DNA of 36,371 nucleotides from Variovorax ginsengisoli (lineage in GTDB: Bacteria; Pseudomonadota; Gammaproteobacteria; Burkholderiales; Burkholderiaceae_C): positions 1-36,371 of the forward strand of contig NZ_JAUJZH010000049.1 of assembly GCF_030486595.1 (NCBI RefSeq), written 5' to 3'. Shown piece by piece: positions 21,690 through 29,578 of this stretch. The notes under the pieces are model-generated. The model saw only the letters and a program-made list of their open reading frames with translations, did no database searches and was not told the origin of the DNA. Position 1 is the first letter of the stretch, and each line of letters opens with the position of its first letter. Position numbers and translations under genes: made by a program.

Positions 21690-23318
21690 ATGAGCGATAC
21701 GACCTTCGACTACATCGTGATCGGCGGCGGCACCGCCGGCGCGCTGATGTGCAACCGCCTGACCCGCAGCAAGCAGCAGCGCACCCTGCTGATCGAGGCC
21801 GGCCGCAAGGACGACTACCACTGGATCCACATCCCGGTGGGCTACCTCTACTGCATCGGCAATCCGCGCACCGACTGGCTCTACAGCACCGAGCCCGATG
21901 CCGGACTGAACGGCCGCACCTTGCGCTACCCGCGCGGCAAGACGCTGGGCGGCTGCTCGAGCATCAACGGCATGATCTACATGCGCGGCCAGTCGCGCGA
22001 CTACGAGAACTGGGCCGCGCTCACCGGCGACGACACCTGGCGCTGGAACAACGTGCTGCCGGCCTTCAGGCAACACGAGGACTACTACCTCGGCGCCGAC
22101 GAGATGCATGGCGCCGGCGGCGAATGGCGGGTCGAGAAGCAGCGCCTGCGCTGGGACATCCTCGACGCCTTCGCGCAGGCCGCGCAGGAGGCCGGCATCC
22201 CGCACAGCAGCGACTTCAACCGCGGCAGCAACGAGGGCGTGGGCTACTTCCAGGTCAACCAGAAGGACGGCTGGCGCTGGAACACGGCCAAGGCCTTCCT
22301 GCGCCCGACCTGCTACGGCCGGCCCAACTTCGAGATGTGGGTCAATGCCCACGTGACGAAGCTGATCGTCGAGACCCAGGCCGACGGCAGCCGGCGCTGC
22401 ACCGGCGTGCAGGTCTGGGACGGCCACGAGATGGTCACGGCGCACGCCACGCGCGAAGTGCTGCTGTGCGCCGGCAGCATCGGCTCGCCGCAGCTGCTGC
22501 AGCTCTCGGGCATCGGCCCGGCCGACCTGCTGCGCCAGCATGGCATCGAGGTGGTCGCCGACTTGCCGGGCGTCGGCGCCAACCTGCAGGACCACCTGCA
22601 GATCCGCGCGGTCTACAAGATCAAGGACGCGCCGACCCTCAACGTGCTGGCCTCCTCGCTCTATGGCAAGGCGAAGATCGGCATGGAATACCTGTTCAAG
22701 CGCAGCGGCCCGATGAGCATGGCGCCGTCGCAGCTTGGTGCCTTCACGCGCAGTTCCCCCGAGCACGAATGGCCGAACCTCGAGTACCACGTGCAGCCGC
22801 TGTCGCTCGATGCCTTCGGCGAGCCGCTGCACAGCTTCCCGGCCTTCACCGCCAGCGTCTGCAACCTGAACCCGACCAGCCGCGGCACGGTGCGCATCAA
22901 GAGCGGCAAGTTCAGCGACGCACCGGCGATCGCGCCCAACTACCTGAGCACCGACGAGGACCGCAAGGTGGCGGCCGATTCGCTGCGCGTCACGCGCCGC
23001 ATCGCGGCCCAGCCCGCGCTCGCCAGATACGCGCCCGAGGAATGGAAGCCGGGGGTGCAATACCAGAGCGACGAGGAGCTGGCGCGGCTGGCCGGCGACA
23101 TCGCGACCACCATCTTCCATCCGGTGGGCACCACCCGGATGGGCGCCGACGGCGACCCGATGGCGGTGCTGGATTCGCGCCTGCGGGTGCGCGGCATCCA
23201 GGGGCTGCGGGTGGTCGACGCCGGCGCCATGCCGACCATCACCAGCGGCAACACCAACAGCCCGACATTGATGATGGCCGAGAAGGCCGCCGGCTGGGTC
23301 CGCGAAGCCGCGGTGTGA
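21690..23318 (+). CDS. GMC family FAD-dependent oxidoreductase (choline/alcohol dehydrogenase type)
   Basis: 542 residues with the FAD-binding GGGTAG near residue 13, the GMC signature around YPRGKTLGGCSSINGMIYMR, and the C-terminal catalytic pair His477 (FHPVGTTRMG) and Asn521 (SGNTNSPTLM). It resembles BetA and alcohol or polyethylene-glycol dehydrogenases, but betaine genes are absent, so the substrate cannot be named. It follows mmsA on the same strand with a 62-base gap that has no obvious terminator, so cotranscription is likely. Confidence 0.92.
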   Translation: MSDTTFDYIVIGGGTAGALMCNRLTRSKQQRTLLIEAGRKDDYHWIHIPVGYLYCIGNPRTDWLYSTEPDAGLNGRTLRYPRGKTLGGCSSINGMIYMRGQSRDYENWAALTGDDTWRWNNVLPAFRQHEDYYLGADEMHGAGGEWRVEKQRLRWDILDAFAQAAQEAGIPHSSDFNRGSNEGVGYFQVNQKDGWRWNTAKAFLRPTCYGRPNFEMWVNAHVTKLIVETQADGSRRCTGVQVWDGHEMVTAHATREVLLCAGSIGSPQLLQLSGIGPADLLRQHGIEVVADLPGVGANLQDHLQIRAVYKIKDAPTLNVLASSLYGKAKIGMEYLFKRSGPMSMAPSQLGAFTRSSPEHEWPNLEYHVQPLSLDAFGEPLHSFPAFTASVCNLNPTSRGTVRIKSGKFSDAPAIAPNYLSTDEDRKVAADSLRVTRRIAAQPALARYAPEEWKPGVQYQSDEELARLAGDIATTIFHPVGTTRMGADGDPMAVLDSRLRVRGIQGLRVVDAGAMPTITSGNTNSPTLMMAEKAAGWVREAAV

Positions 23319-23500
23319 CTTGGCGGTGTATCAATTAGTTTCTGTTGGCGGGTAATCCCCGATGCACTGCCAAGGTGCGCCGAATTAAAGTATCGGTACT
23401 CGCAAACGGGCCAGCCCGCAGCGCGGGGGACCGAGGAGACAATCTTTCGGAGAACCAGAAAAAGATCACACAAGGCATCCGCACGAGATGCCGTTTTTTT
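23319..23500 (+). ncRNA. Structured non-coding stretch ending in a terminator (3' UTR, small RNA or leader)
   Basis: No convincing ORF is present. Several pairings are visible. CTTGGCGGTG (23319-23328) pairs with CACTGCCAAG (23365-23374). TCGGT (23393-23397) pairs with ACCGA (23430-23434) around an inner hairpin CCCGC/GCGGG (23415-23427). ATCTTT (23442-23447) pairs with AAAGAT (23461-23466). A terminator hairpin at 23474-23492 with seven T follows. The stretch could be the 3' UTR of the GMC gene, an independent small RNA with an unseen promoter, or a terminated leader. I do not recognise a known riboswitch. Confidence 0.45.
23474..23500 (+). terminator. Intrinsic terminator 1 before the TSUP gene
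   Basis: GGCATC (23474-23479) pairs with GATGCC (23487-23492) over a seven-base loop; after one G come seven T (23494-23500). It points to the plus strand. Confidence 0.88.
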
Positions 23501-23503
23501 GAC

Positions 23504-23532
23504 AAGGCGCCGCTGGTCGGCGCCTTTTCTTT
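23504..23532 (+). terminator. Intrinsic terminator 2, in tandem
   Basis: AAGGCGCCG (23504-23512) pairs with CGGCGCCTT (23518-23526) over a five-base loop, followed by a T-rich tail (TTCTTT). It begins four bases after the T-tract of terminator 1. Two terminators in a row fully insulate the TSUP gene from mmsA-GMC transcription. Confidence 0.8.
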
Positions 23533-23564
23533 GGGCGATCGTCAAGCGGGGGCGCCGAGGGCGC

Positions 23565-23581
23565 GCTATCAAATGAATAGC
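23565..23581. repeat. Short inverted repeat GCTAT-N7-ATAGC upstream of the TSUP gene
   Basis: GCTAT (23565-23569) and ATAGC (23577-23581) are inverted around an AT-rich centre. AT-rich GCTAT...ATAGC dyads are, as far as I recall, frequent between genes in Comamonadaceae. It lies 27 bases before the TSUP start and may overlap its promoter. Confidence 0.35.
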
Positions 23582-23608
23582 AACCCGGAATGAGACAATC
23601 CCGCCCGC

Positions 23609-24367
23609 ATGGAAACTCTGGTGCTGACCCTCGCCTCGCTGTTCGCGGGTTTCATCGATTCCATCGTCGGCGGCGGCGGCCTCATCCTGGTGCCGGCGCT
23701 GTTCAGCGTGCTGCCGGGCACCGCCCCTGCCACGCTGCTGGGCACCAACAAGAGCGCCTCGGTCTGGGGCACGGCCGCGGCCGCCGCGCAGTTCCACCGC
23801 CGGGTCGGCCTGCGTTGGCGCAACCTGCTGCCGGCCGGGGTGCTGGCCTTCGCGGGCTCGCTGGCCGGGGCCTGGGCGGTGACGGTGGTGCCGGGCGAGT
23901 TCCTGCGCAAGCTGCTGCCGCTGATCCTGGTCGCGCTGCTGGTCTACACGCTGGCGCGCAAGGACATGGGCGTGCACCATTCGCCGCGCTTCAGCGGCCG
24001 CGCCGAACTGCTCGCCACCGCCACCATCGGCGCCCTGCTCGGCGTCTACGACGGTTTCTTCGGGCCCGGCACCGGCAGCTTCTTCGTCTTCCTGTTCGTT
24101 CGCTGGCTGGGCTACGACTTCCTCAACGCGGCCGGCTCGGCCAAGCTGCTCAACGTCATGACCAACCTGGGGGCGCTGCTGCTGCTCGGGCTCAAGGGCC
24201 ACGTGCTGTGGCAGCTGGGGCTGACGATGGCGGTGGCCAACGTGGCCGGCAGCGTGGTCGGGGCCCGGGTCGCCATCAAGCATGGCGCCACCTTCGTGCG
24301 CAAGGTCTTCATCGGCGTCGTCGCCGCGCTGATCCTGAAAACGGCCTACGACGCCTTCCTGCGCTGA
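23609..24367 (+). CDS. TSUP family permease (TauE/SafE type)
   Basis: 252 residues with about eight membrane helices and family stretches such as FIDSIVGGGGLILVPAL near the N-terminus and YDGFFGPGTGSFFVFLFV near residue 150. The TSUP family exports sulfite, sulfoacetate or other organic acids; the substrate is unknown here. No Shine-Dalgarno sequence precedes the ATG; a GACAAT hexamer (23594-23599) lies nine bases upstream, so the mRNA may be near-leaderless. It converges on mrdA four bases away and is insulated upstream by two terminators. Confidence 0.88.
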   Translation: METLVLTLASLFAGFIDSIVGGGGLILVPALFSVLPGTAPATLLGTNKSASVWGTAAAAAQFHRRVGLRWRNLLPAGVLAFAGSLAGAWAVTVVPGEFLRKLLPLILVALLVYTLARKDMGVHHSPRFSGRAELLATATIGALLGVYDGFFGPGTGSFFVFLFVRWLGYDFLNAAGSAKLLNVMTNLGALLLLGLKGHVLWQLGLTMAVANVAGSVVGARVAIKHGATFVRKVFIGVVAALILKTAYDAFLR

Positions 24368-24371
24368 CGGT

Positions 24372-26348
24372 TCAGGGTGCGGCCGCGGCCTGGGTGGCGC
24401 TGCCGGCGGGCGGCCAGGCGACTTCGCTCGCGACCCTCGGCTTGCCGATCGGCGCCGTCGCCTTGCCGACCTGGATCGCCGCCATGTCGGCCTCGCTCGG
24501 GTACTGGTTCATGAGCCAGTAGTCGAACACCCGGCGCGCGATCGGGGCCGCGGCGCCGGCGCCCCAGCCGGCGTTCTCGACGATCAGGGCGACCGCGATC
24601 TTCGGGTCGTTGACCGGCGCGAAGGCCATGAACAAGGCGTGGTCGCGCTGGTGCTCTTCGAGCGCCTTGGCGTTGTACTTGGTGTTCTGCGCCTGCGTCA
24701 CGGCCTGGGCGGTGCCGGTCTTGCCGGCCGCCTGGTAGGCGGCGCCGGCGAACACGCCGCGCGCGGTGCCGCCGGTGACGACCGCGGTCAGGCCCTCCCG
24801 GACCACGGCGATGTCGGCCGGCCGGTAGCCGAGGTTGATGGCCGGCGGCTGCTCGACCGGCTTGACCTCGCCCGTGACGGTGTCGCGGATGCCGAGCACC
24901 AGGTGCGGCTTGTGCTTGATGCCGCCGTCGGCCACGATCGCCGTGGCCTGCGCCAGCTGCAGCATCGTGAACGCGTTGTAGCCTTGGCCGATGCCGAGCG
25001 AAATGGTCTCGCCCGCATACCACTTGCGCTGCTCGGGCCGGCGGTAGGCATTGCGCTTCCACTCGGTGCTCGGCAGCACGCCGCGCACCTCGCCGCCGAT
25101 GTCGATGCCGGTGATCTGGCCGAAGCCCAGCGGCTTCATCGCGTCGTGGATCAGGTCGACGCCCATCTCGTTGGCCAGCGAGTAGTAGTAGATGTTGCTC
25201 GACAGCTGGATCGAGCGGCGCATGTCGACATTGCCGATGTTGCCCTCGGGGCTGCCGAAGCGGTGGCCGCCGAAATTGAAGTAGCCGGGGTCGTTGACCA
25301 GCACGCTGGGGCCGCGCTTGCCGGTCTGCAGCGCCGCCAGCGCCATGAAGGGCTTGTAGGTCGAGCCCGGCGGGTAGGTGCCGCGCAGCGCCCGGTTGAG
25401 CAGCGGCTTGTCGAGCGATTCGCTGAGTTCCTTCCAGCTCTCGACGTCGATGCCCTCGACGAACAGGTTGGGATCGAAGGTCGGCTTGCTCACGAAGGCC
25501 AGGATCTCGCCGGTCTTGGGATCGAAGGCGACCAGCGCGCCGCGGCGCTCGCCGTACATGTCCTCGACCAGCTTCTGCAGCTTGATGTCGAGCGACAGCA
25601 TGACCGTGTTGCCGGGCGTCGCCGGATGGGCGGCCAGCCGGCGCACCGCGCGGCCGCCGGCCGAGGTTTCCATCTGCTCGACGCCGGTCTGGCCGTGCAG
25701 CGTCTTCTCGTAGCTCTGCTCGATGCCGAGCTTGCCGATGTACTCGGTGCCCTTGTAGTTGGCGAGGTCCTCGTCTTCCCAGTCTTCCATGGCCGTCTTC
25801 TCGGCCTGGTTGATGCGGCCGATGTAGCCGAGCACGTGGCTCGCGAGTTCGCCATGGGGGTAGTTGCGGAACAGCCGGGCCTTGATTTCGACACCGGGGA
25901 AGCGGTAGCGCTGGGCGGCGAAGCGGGCCACCTCCTCGTCGCTCAGGCGGGTGCGGATCGGAACCGAGTCGAAGCTGCGCGAGTCTTCGCGCAGCCGCTT
26001 GAAGCGCCGCCGGTCGCGCGGCGAGATCTCGAGCACCTCGGTCAGGGCGTCGATCGTGTCCTCGAGGTTGCCGGCCTTGGACGGCGTGATCTCGAGCGTG
26101 TAGGCCGAATAGTTGGATGCCAGCGTGATGCCGTTGCGGTCGAGGATGAGGCCGCGATTCGGCACCACCGGGACGATCGCGGTGCGGTTGCTTTCGGCCT
26201 GCTCGGCGAGGTCCTCGTGGCGCACCACCTGGAGGTAGCCCAGCCGCGCGCAGAGCAGCCCGAAGCAGACCAGCACGACCGCGCCGATCACGAACACCCG
26301 CCGCCGGAAGCGGGAGAGGTCGGCGGCAACGTTGCGGATCTCGGTCAT
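24372..26348 (-). CDS. mrdA: Penicillin-binding protein 2, elongasome transpeptidase
   Basis: PBP2 cross-links peptidoglycan during rod elongation with RodA and MreBCD. It has 658 residues: a short cytoplasmic N-terminus, one membrane helix (about 17-38), a dimerisation domain (starting VVPNRGLILDRNG), then the transpeptidase domain. That domain has SxxK GSTYK (Ser329-Lys332), SxN (383-385) and KTG (543-545). It is the fourth gene after mreB, mreC and mreD, 69 bases after mreD. rodA, which commonly follows mrdA, is absent; a TSUP gene on the opposite strand is next. Confidence 0.96.
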   Translation of the reverse strand: MTEIRNVAADLSRFRRRVFVIGAVVLVCFGLLCARLGYLQVVRHEDLAEQAESNRTAIVPVVPNRGLILDRNGITLASNYSAYTLEITPSKAGNLEDTIDALTEVLEISPRDRRRFKRLREDSRSFDSVPIRTRLSDEEVARFAAQRYRFPGVEIKARLFRNYPHGELASHVLGYIGRINQAEKTAMEDWEDEDLANYKGTEYIGKLGIEQSYEKTLHGQTGVEQMETSAGGRAVRRLAAHPATPGNTVMLSLDIKLQKLVEDMYGERRGALVAFDPKTGEILAFVSKPTFDPNLFVEGIDVESWKELSESLDKPLLNRALRGTYPPGSTYKPFMALAALQTGKRGPSVLVNDPGYFNFGGHRFGSPEGNIGNVDMRRSIQLSSNIYYYSLANEMGVDLIHDAMKPLGFGQITGIDIGGEVRGVLPSTEWKRNAYRRPEQRKWYAGETISLGIGQGYNAFTMLQLAQATAIVADGGIKHKPHLVLGIRDTVTGEVKPVEQPPAINLGYRPADIAVVREGLTAVVTGGTARGVFAGAAYQAAGKTGTAQAVTQAQNTKYNAKALEEHQRDHALFMAFAPVNDPKIAVALIVENAGWGAGAAAPIARRVFDYWLMNQYPSEADMAAIQVGKATAPIGKPRVASEVAWPPAGSATQAAAAP

Positions 26349-26417
26349 TTGGGAACTGGAGCTTAGGCCGCCGATCGGCCGCAGGCAATGGGCTGCGGAA
26401 CGGCGGCGGGCAGGCTG

Positions 26418-26939
26418 TCAGAGTGGTCTGTTGGCGTCAGGTTCCGGCGTCCGGCGCTGCGGCGCCAAAAGAACCAGGCTGACCAGCGGCCACAGGGCCG
26501 CCTCCAGCGCCGGTGCCACCAGCAGCGACCAGCCGGGGAAGGCGCCGCCGCCGATCATCCGGATCGCGAGCTCGATCAGGTGCGACAGCGCGAACAGCGG
26601 CAGCACCTGCAGGGCCTGCGAGACCAGCGGGAACCACAGCAGGCGCCGGTGGATCATGGTCGCCAGGAAGCCCAGCGTGGTGTAGGACAGCGCATGCTGC
26701 CCGAGCATGGCGGCCTGGTGCACGTCCATCAGCAGGCCGAACATGAAGGCCGCGCCGATGCCGATGCGCGACGGCTGGTGCACGCTCCAGAAGACGATCA
26801 CCAGCGCCAGCAGGTCGGGTGTCCAGGCGGCGCGGCCGATCGGCACCATGTTGACCAGCAGCGCGACGATCAGGCTGGTCCACATGAACAGCGGGCTGAC
26901 GGGCAGCAAGAGCTGCTGCTGGCCGGGGCGCATGATCAT
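26418..26939 (-). CDS. mreD: Rod shape-determining protein MreD
   Basis: 173 residues, nearly all hydrophobic, with about five membrane helices. It is part of the MreBCD elongasome in the inner membrane. Typical stretches are LLPVSPLFMWTSLIVALLVN and the segment containing GLLMDVHQAAMLGQHALSY. The start MIMRPGQQ at 26939 overlaps the mreC stop as ATGA, indicating coupling; an ATG two codons later is the alternative. The upstream in-frame reading across mreC is out-of-frame noise. Confidence 0.93.
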   Translation of the reverse strand: MIMRPGQQQLLLPVSPLFMWTSLIVALLVNMVPIGRAAWTPDLLALVIVFWSVHQPSRIGIGAAFMFGLLMDVHQAAMLGQHALSYTTLGFLATMIHRRLLWFPLVSQALQVLPLFALSHLIELAIRMIGGGAFPGWSLLVAPALEAALWPLVSLVLLAPQRRTPEPDANRPL

Positions 26940-27937
26940 CGCGGACCCGCTTCCTTCTTGTCGGCCTTCTTGGCGGCCTTGGCGTCCGCCTTGGCATCGG
27001 CCTTGGCGTCGGCCTTGTCGGCCTTCTTCTTGGCGGCGACCGCCGAGGGCGTGTTGGCCGGCGTGGGCTTCGGCACCGACTGGGCCCCCGTGGGCGCCAG
27101 CACCAGCACGTAGCGCGCCGCCGTGACCTTGGCCAATGGCTCGCAATGGATGCGGGCGAAGGCCGAATCGGCGCGGCGCTCGATGCGGTCGATCCGGGCC
27201 ACCGGCAGGCCCGGCGGGTAGACCCCGTCGACGCCGCTGGTGGTCAGCACGTCGCCTTCCTGGACATCCGAATTGGCCTGCATGAAGCGCAGTTCGAGGC
27301 CGCCGCCGTGGGCGCTGGCATCGCCGAAGGCGACGCTGCGCGCACCGGTGCGCACGTTCTGGACCGGGATCGCGAGATCGCGGTCGATCACCAGCGTGAT
27401 CTCGCTGGAGAAGGGCTGCACCTGCGTCACCTGGCCCAGCACGCCGTGCTCGTCGATCACCGGCGAGCCGGCCGCGATGCCGTTCATGAGGCCCTGGTCG
27501 ATCACCAGCTTGCGGGTGTAGGGGTCGGCGGCGTCATACAGCACCTCGGCCGCCCGGCCCGGCGTCTGCGTCATCTGGCGCAGCTCGAGCAGCGAGCGCA
27601 GCCGGGCGTTTTCCTGGGCCAGCGTGTCGGCCTGGCTGGCGCGCTCGGACTGCAGCGCGAGCGCCTTGCGGGCCTCGGCCTCGTTGCCCTGCGCGGTCTG
27701 CAGGTCTTCGAGGTAGCGTCCTCCGCCGACCACCAGTTGCACCGGCTTGAGCGCCAGCCACTGCACCGGGTACAGCACCGTGCCGATCGCCAGCCGGATC
27801 GGCTGCACAAGGTGAAAGCGGGCGTCGGCCACCATCAGGAACAGCGCCAGCGCGCTGAAGAAGATCAGTTTGCTCAGCGCCGAAGGCCCCTGGTTGAAGA
27901 GGGGCGGGGCGGTGCGGTCCAGAGTGCCGAGCGGCAT
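26936..27937 (-). CDS. mreC: Rod shape-determining protein MreC
   Basis: 333 residues: a short N-terminus, one membrane helix (about 21-40), a periplasmic coiled coil (about 80-118, rich in Glu, Ala and Leu), then the beta-barrel core (from VLYDAADPYTRKLVIDQG to ARYVLVLAPTG). MreC is the periplasmic scaffold that activates PBP2. The C-terminal ~31 residues after residue 302 are an added Lys/Ala/Asp tail with repeated ADAK units, not part of the conserved fold. It lies between mreB (76-base gap) and mreD (overlap). Confidence 0.94.
   Translation of the reverse strand: MPLGTLDRTAPPLFNQGPSALSKLIFFSALALFLMVADARFHLVQPIRLAIGTVLYPVQWLALKPVQLVVGGGRYLEDLQTAQGNEAEARKALALQSERASQADTLAQENARLRSLLELRQMTQTPGRAAEVLYDAADPYTRKLVIDQGLMNGIAAGSPVIDEHGVLGQVTQVQPFSSEITLVIDRDLAIPVQNVRTGARSVAFGDASAHGGGLELRFMQANSDVQEGDVLTTSGVDGVYPPGLPVARIDRIERRADSAFARIHCEPLAKVTAARYVLVLAPTGAQSVPKPTPANTPSAVAAKKKADKADAKADAKADAKAAKKADKKEAGPR
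26955..27035 (-). repeat. Short tandem repeat encoding the ADAK tail of MreC
   Basis: The 3' end of mreC contains imperfect 12-base units that read GCCGACGCCAAG-like on the minus strand and encode Ala-Asp-Ala-Lys several times. Such arrays can expand or contract by slippage without breaking the frame, as the unit is a multiple of three. Confidence 0.6.
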
Positions 27938-28013
27938 GACGCGTTATGCCACGAGAGCTGCGCTGTTTGTAGGGGTGGAAAGGTGTGGTGGCGGATCCGG
28001 CTCCGCCGGGCCT

Positions 28014-29057
28014 TCACTCGCTGGTGAAGATGCTTCCCAGTCGGTCCATCCGCTCGAGGGCGATGCCGCAGCCGCGCACCACGCAGGTCAGCGGGTCTTC
28101 GGCCACCAGCACCGGCAGGCCGGTTTCCTCGGCCAGCAGGCGGTCGAGGTCGCGCAGCAGCGCACCGCCGCCGGTCAGCATCATGCCGCGCTCGGCGATG
28201 TCGGCGCCCAGTTCGGGCGGCGTCTGCTCGAGCGCGTTCTTGACCGCGGACACGATGTTGTTGAGCGGATCGGTCAGGGCTTCGAGCACTTCGTTGCTGC
28301 TGATCGTGAAGCTGCGCGGCACGCCTTCGCTCAGGTTGCGGCCCTTGACTTCCATCTCCTTGACTTCGGAGCCCGGGAAGGCCGAACCGATGTTCTTCTT
28401 GATGACTTCGGCCGTCGGCTCGCCGATCAGCATGCCGTAGTTGCGGCGGATGTAGTTGATGATGGCCTCGTCGAAGCGGTCGCCGCCGACCCGCACGCTG
28501 CCCTTGTAGACCATGCCGCCGAGCGAGATCACGCCGACTTCGGTGGTGCCGCCGCCGATGTCGACCACCATCGAGCCGCTGGCCTCGGAGACCGGCAGGC
28601 CGGCGCCGATCGCGGCGGCCATCGGTTCTTCGATGAGATAGACCGAGGTGGCGCCGGCGGCTTCGGCCGCGTCCTTGATGGCGCGGCGCTCGACCTGGGT
28701 CGAGCCGCAGGGCACGCAGATGATGATCCGCGGGCTCGGCGTGAGCAGCGAGCGCGGGTGCACCATCTTGATGAACTGCTTGATCATCTGCTCGGTGATG
28801 ACGAAATCGGCGATCACGCCGTCCTTCATCGGCCGGATGGCTTCGATGTTGCCGGGCACCTTGCCGAGCATGGCCTTGGCCTCGCGACCCACGGCCTGGA
28901 TCACCTTCTTGCCGTGCGGGCCGCCTTCGTGGCGGATCGCGACGACCGAGGGTTCGTCGAGCACGATGCCCTTGTTGCGAGCGAAGATCAGGGTGTTGGC
29001 GGTGCCGAGGTCGATCGCCAGGTCGGTAGAAAAATACCGACGGAAAGCTCCAAACAT
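28014..29057 (-). CDS. mreB: Rod shape-determining protein MreB (bacterial actin)
   Basis: 347 residues of actin fold, starting MFGAFRRYFSTDLAIDLGTA. Nucleotide-binding motifs are DLGTANT (16-22) and DIGGGTTEVGV, with the adenosine-binding GGGALL near residue 290. The N-terminal amphipathic segment binds the membrane. MreB filaments position the elongasome. It is first in mreB-mreC-mreD-mrdA and divergent from gatC, with 221 bases between the starts; the ATG at 29057 fits the family start. Confidence 0.98.
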   Translation of the reverse strand: MFGAFRRYFSTDLAIDLGTANTLIFARNKGIVLDEPSVVAIRHEGGPHGKKVIQAVGREAKAMLGKVPGNIEAIRPMKDGVIADFVITEQMIKQFIKMVHPRSLLTPSPRIIICVPCGSTQVERRAIKDAAEAAGATSVYLIEEPMAAAIGAGLPVSEASGSMVVDIGGGTTEVGVISLGGMVYKGSVRVGGDRFDEAIINYIRRNYGMLIGEPTAEVIKKNIGSAFPGSEVKEMEVKGRNLSEGVPRSFTISSNEVLEALTDPLNNIVSAVKNALEQTPPELGADIAERGMMLTGGGALLRDLDRLLAEETGLPVLVAEDPLTCVVRGCGIALERMDRLGSIFTSE

Positions 29058-29140
29058 TGTGGAATCCTCTGGGGCACGGCATGCGCGTCGGCAGGCCGTC
29101 GCCTTATTTTTGGTCGTGTGACGGGTGGTTTGAAAGGTTT

Positions 29141-29179
29141 TTGCGGCAAAAGCCGGCGCGTTCGCGGGGGTTGCGGCAA
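29141..29179. promoter_or_regulatory. Two identical TTGCGGCAAA sites in the mreB/gatC divergent promoter region
   Basis: TTGCGGCAAA occurs at 29141-29150 and 29171-29180, exactly 30 bases apart (about three helical turns). The core TTGCGGCAA is a perfect nine-base palindrome. An AT-rich GATAATAA follows at 29186-29193 and could be a -10 box for gatC. Spacing on one face of the helix suggests a pair of operator sites, but no regulator is known to me. Confidence 0.4.
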
Positions 29180-29278
29180 AGGCGGGATAATAACCGAATC
29201 CCCTGACAGCTCCGCGTTTCCGAGCCTTTTTGCGGGGTGCGAAAGTACCTCGATCCGGTCCGGAAACGCCAATTTTCG

Positions 29279-29578
29279 ATGTCCCTCACCTCCACAGATA
29301 TCGCCCGCATCGCCTCGCTGGCGCGGCTCCAACTGGCCCCCGACGAAAGCGAGCGGATGCGCGGCCAGATCAACGGCTTCTTCGACCTGGTCGAGCGCAT
29401 GCGCGCGGTCGACACCACCGGCGTCGAGCCCCTGGCCCACCCGGTCGCCGCGATCGAGGACATCACGCTTCGCCTGGCCGAAGATGTGGTGACCGAGCCG
29501 AACAACCGCGAAGCCAACCAGCGCAGCGCGCCGGCGGTCGAAAACGGGCTGTTCCTGGTCCCGAAGGTGATCGAATGA
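29279..29578 (+). CDS. gatC: Aspartyl/glutamyl-tRNA amidotransferase subunit C
   Basis: 99 residues, the small subunit that wraps GatA and GatB together in GatCAB. The complex converts misacylated Glu-tRNA(Gln) (and Asp-tRNA(Asn)) to the correct amide form. The sequence MSLTSTDIARIASLARLQLA and the C-terminal NRSAPAVENGLFLVPKVIE-like end fit the family. The ATG at 29279 is chosen over one at 29237. Its stop overlaps the gatA start (ATGA). Confidence 0.95.
   Translation: MSLTSTDIARIASLARLQLAPDESERMRGQINGFFDLVERMRAVDTTGVEPLAHPVAAIEDITLRLAEDVVTEPNNREANQRSAPAVENGLFLVPKVIE

Noticed and set aside
23319..23500. A tRNA or known riboswitch before the TSUP gene
   Set aside because: No cloverleaf or CCA end and no aptamer core that I recognise; it is kept only as an unassigned structured RNA.
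24346..26388. 680-codon minus-strand frame overlapping mrdA
   Set aside because: It is a frame-shifted reading of mrdA; the true frame has the SxxK, SxN and KTG motifs.
29230..29574. N-terminal extension of gatA over gatC
   Set aside because: The added residues do not resemble GatA; gatC in another frame does, and the ATGA overlap at 29575 gives the correct start.
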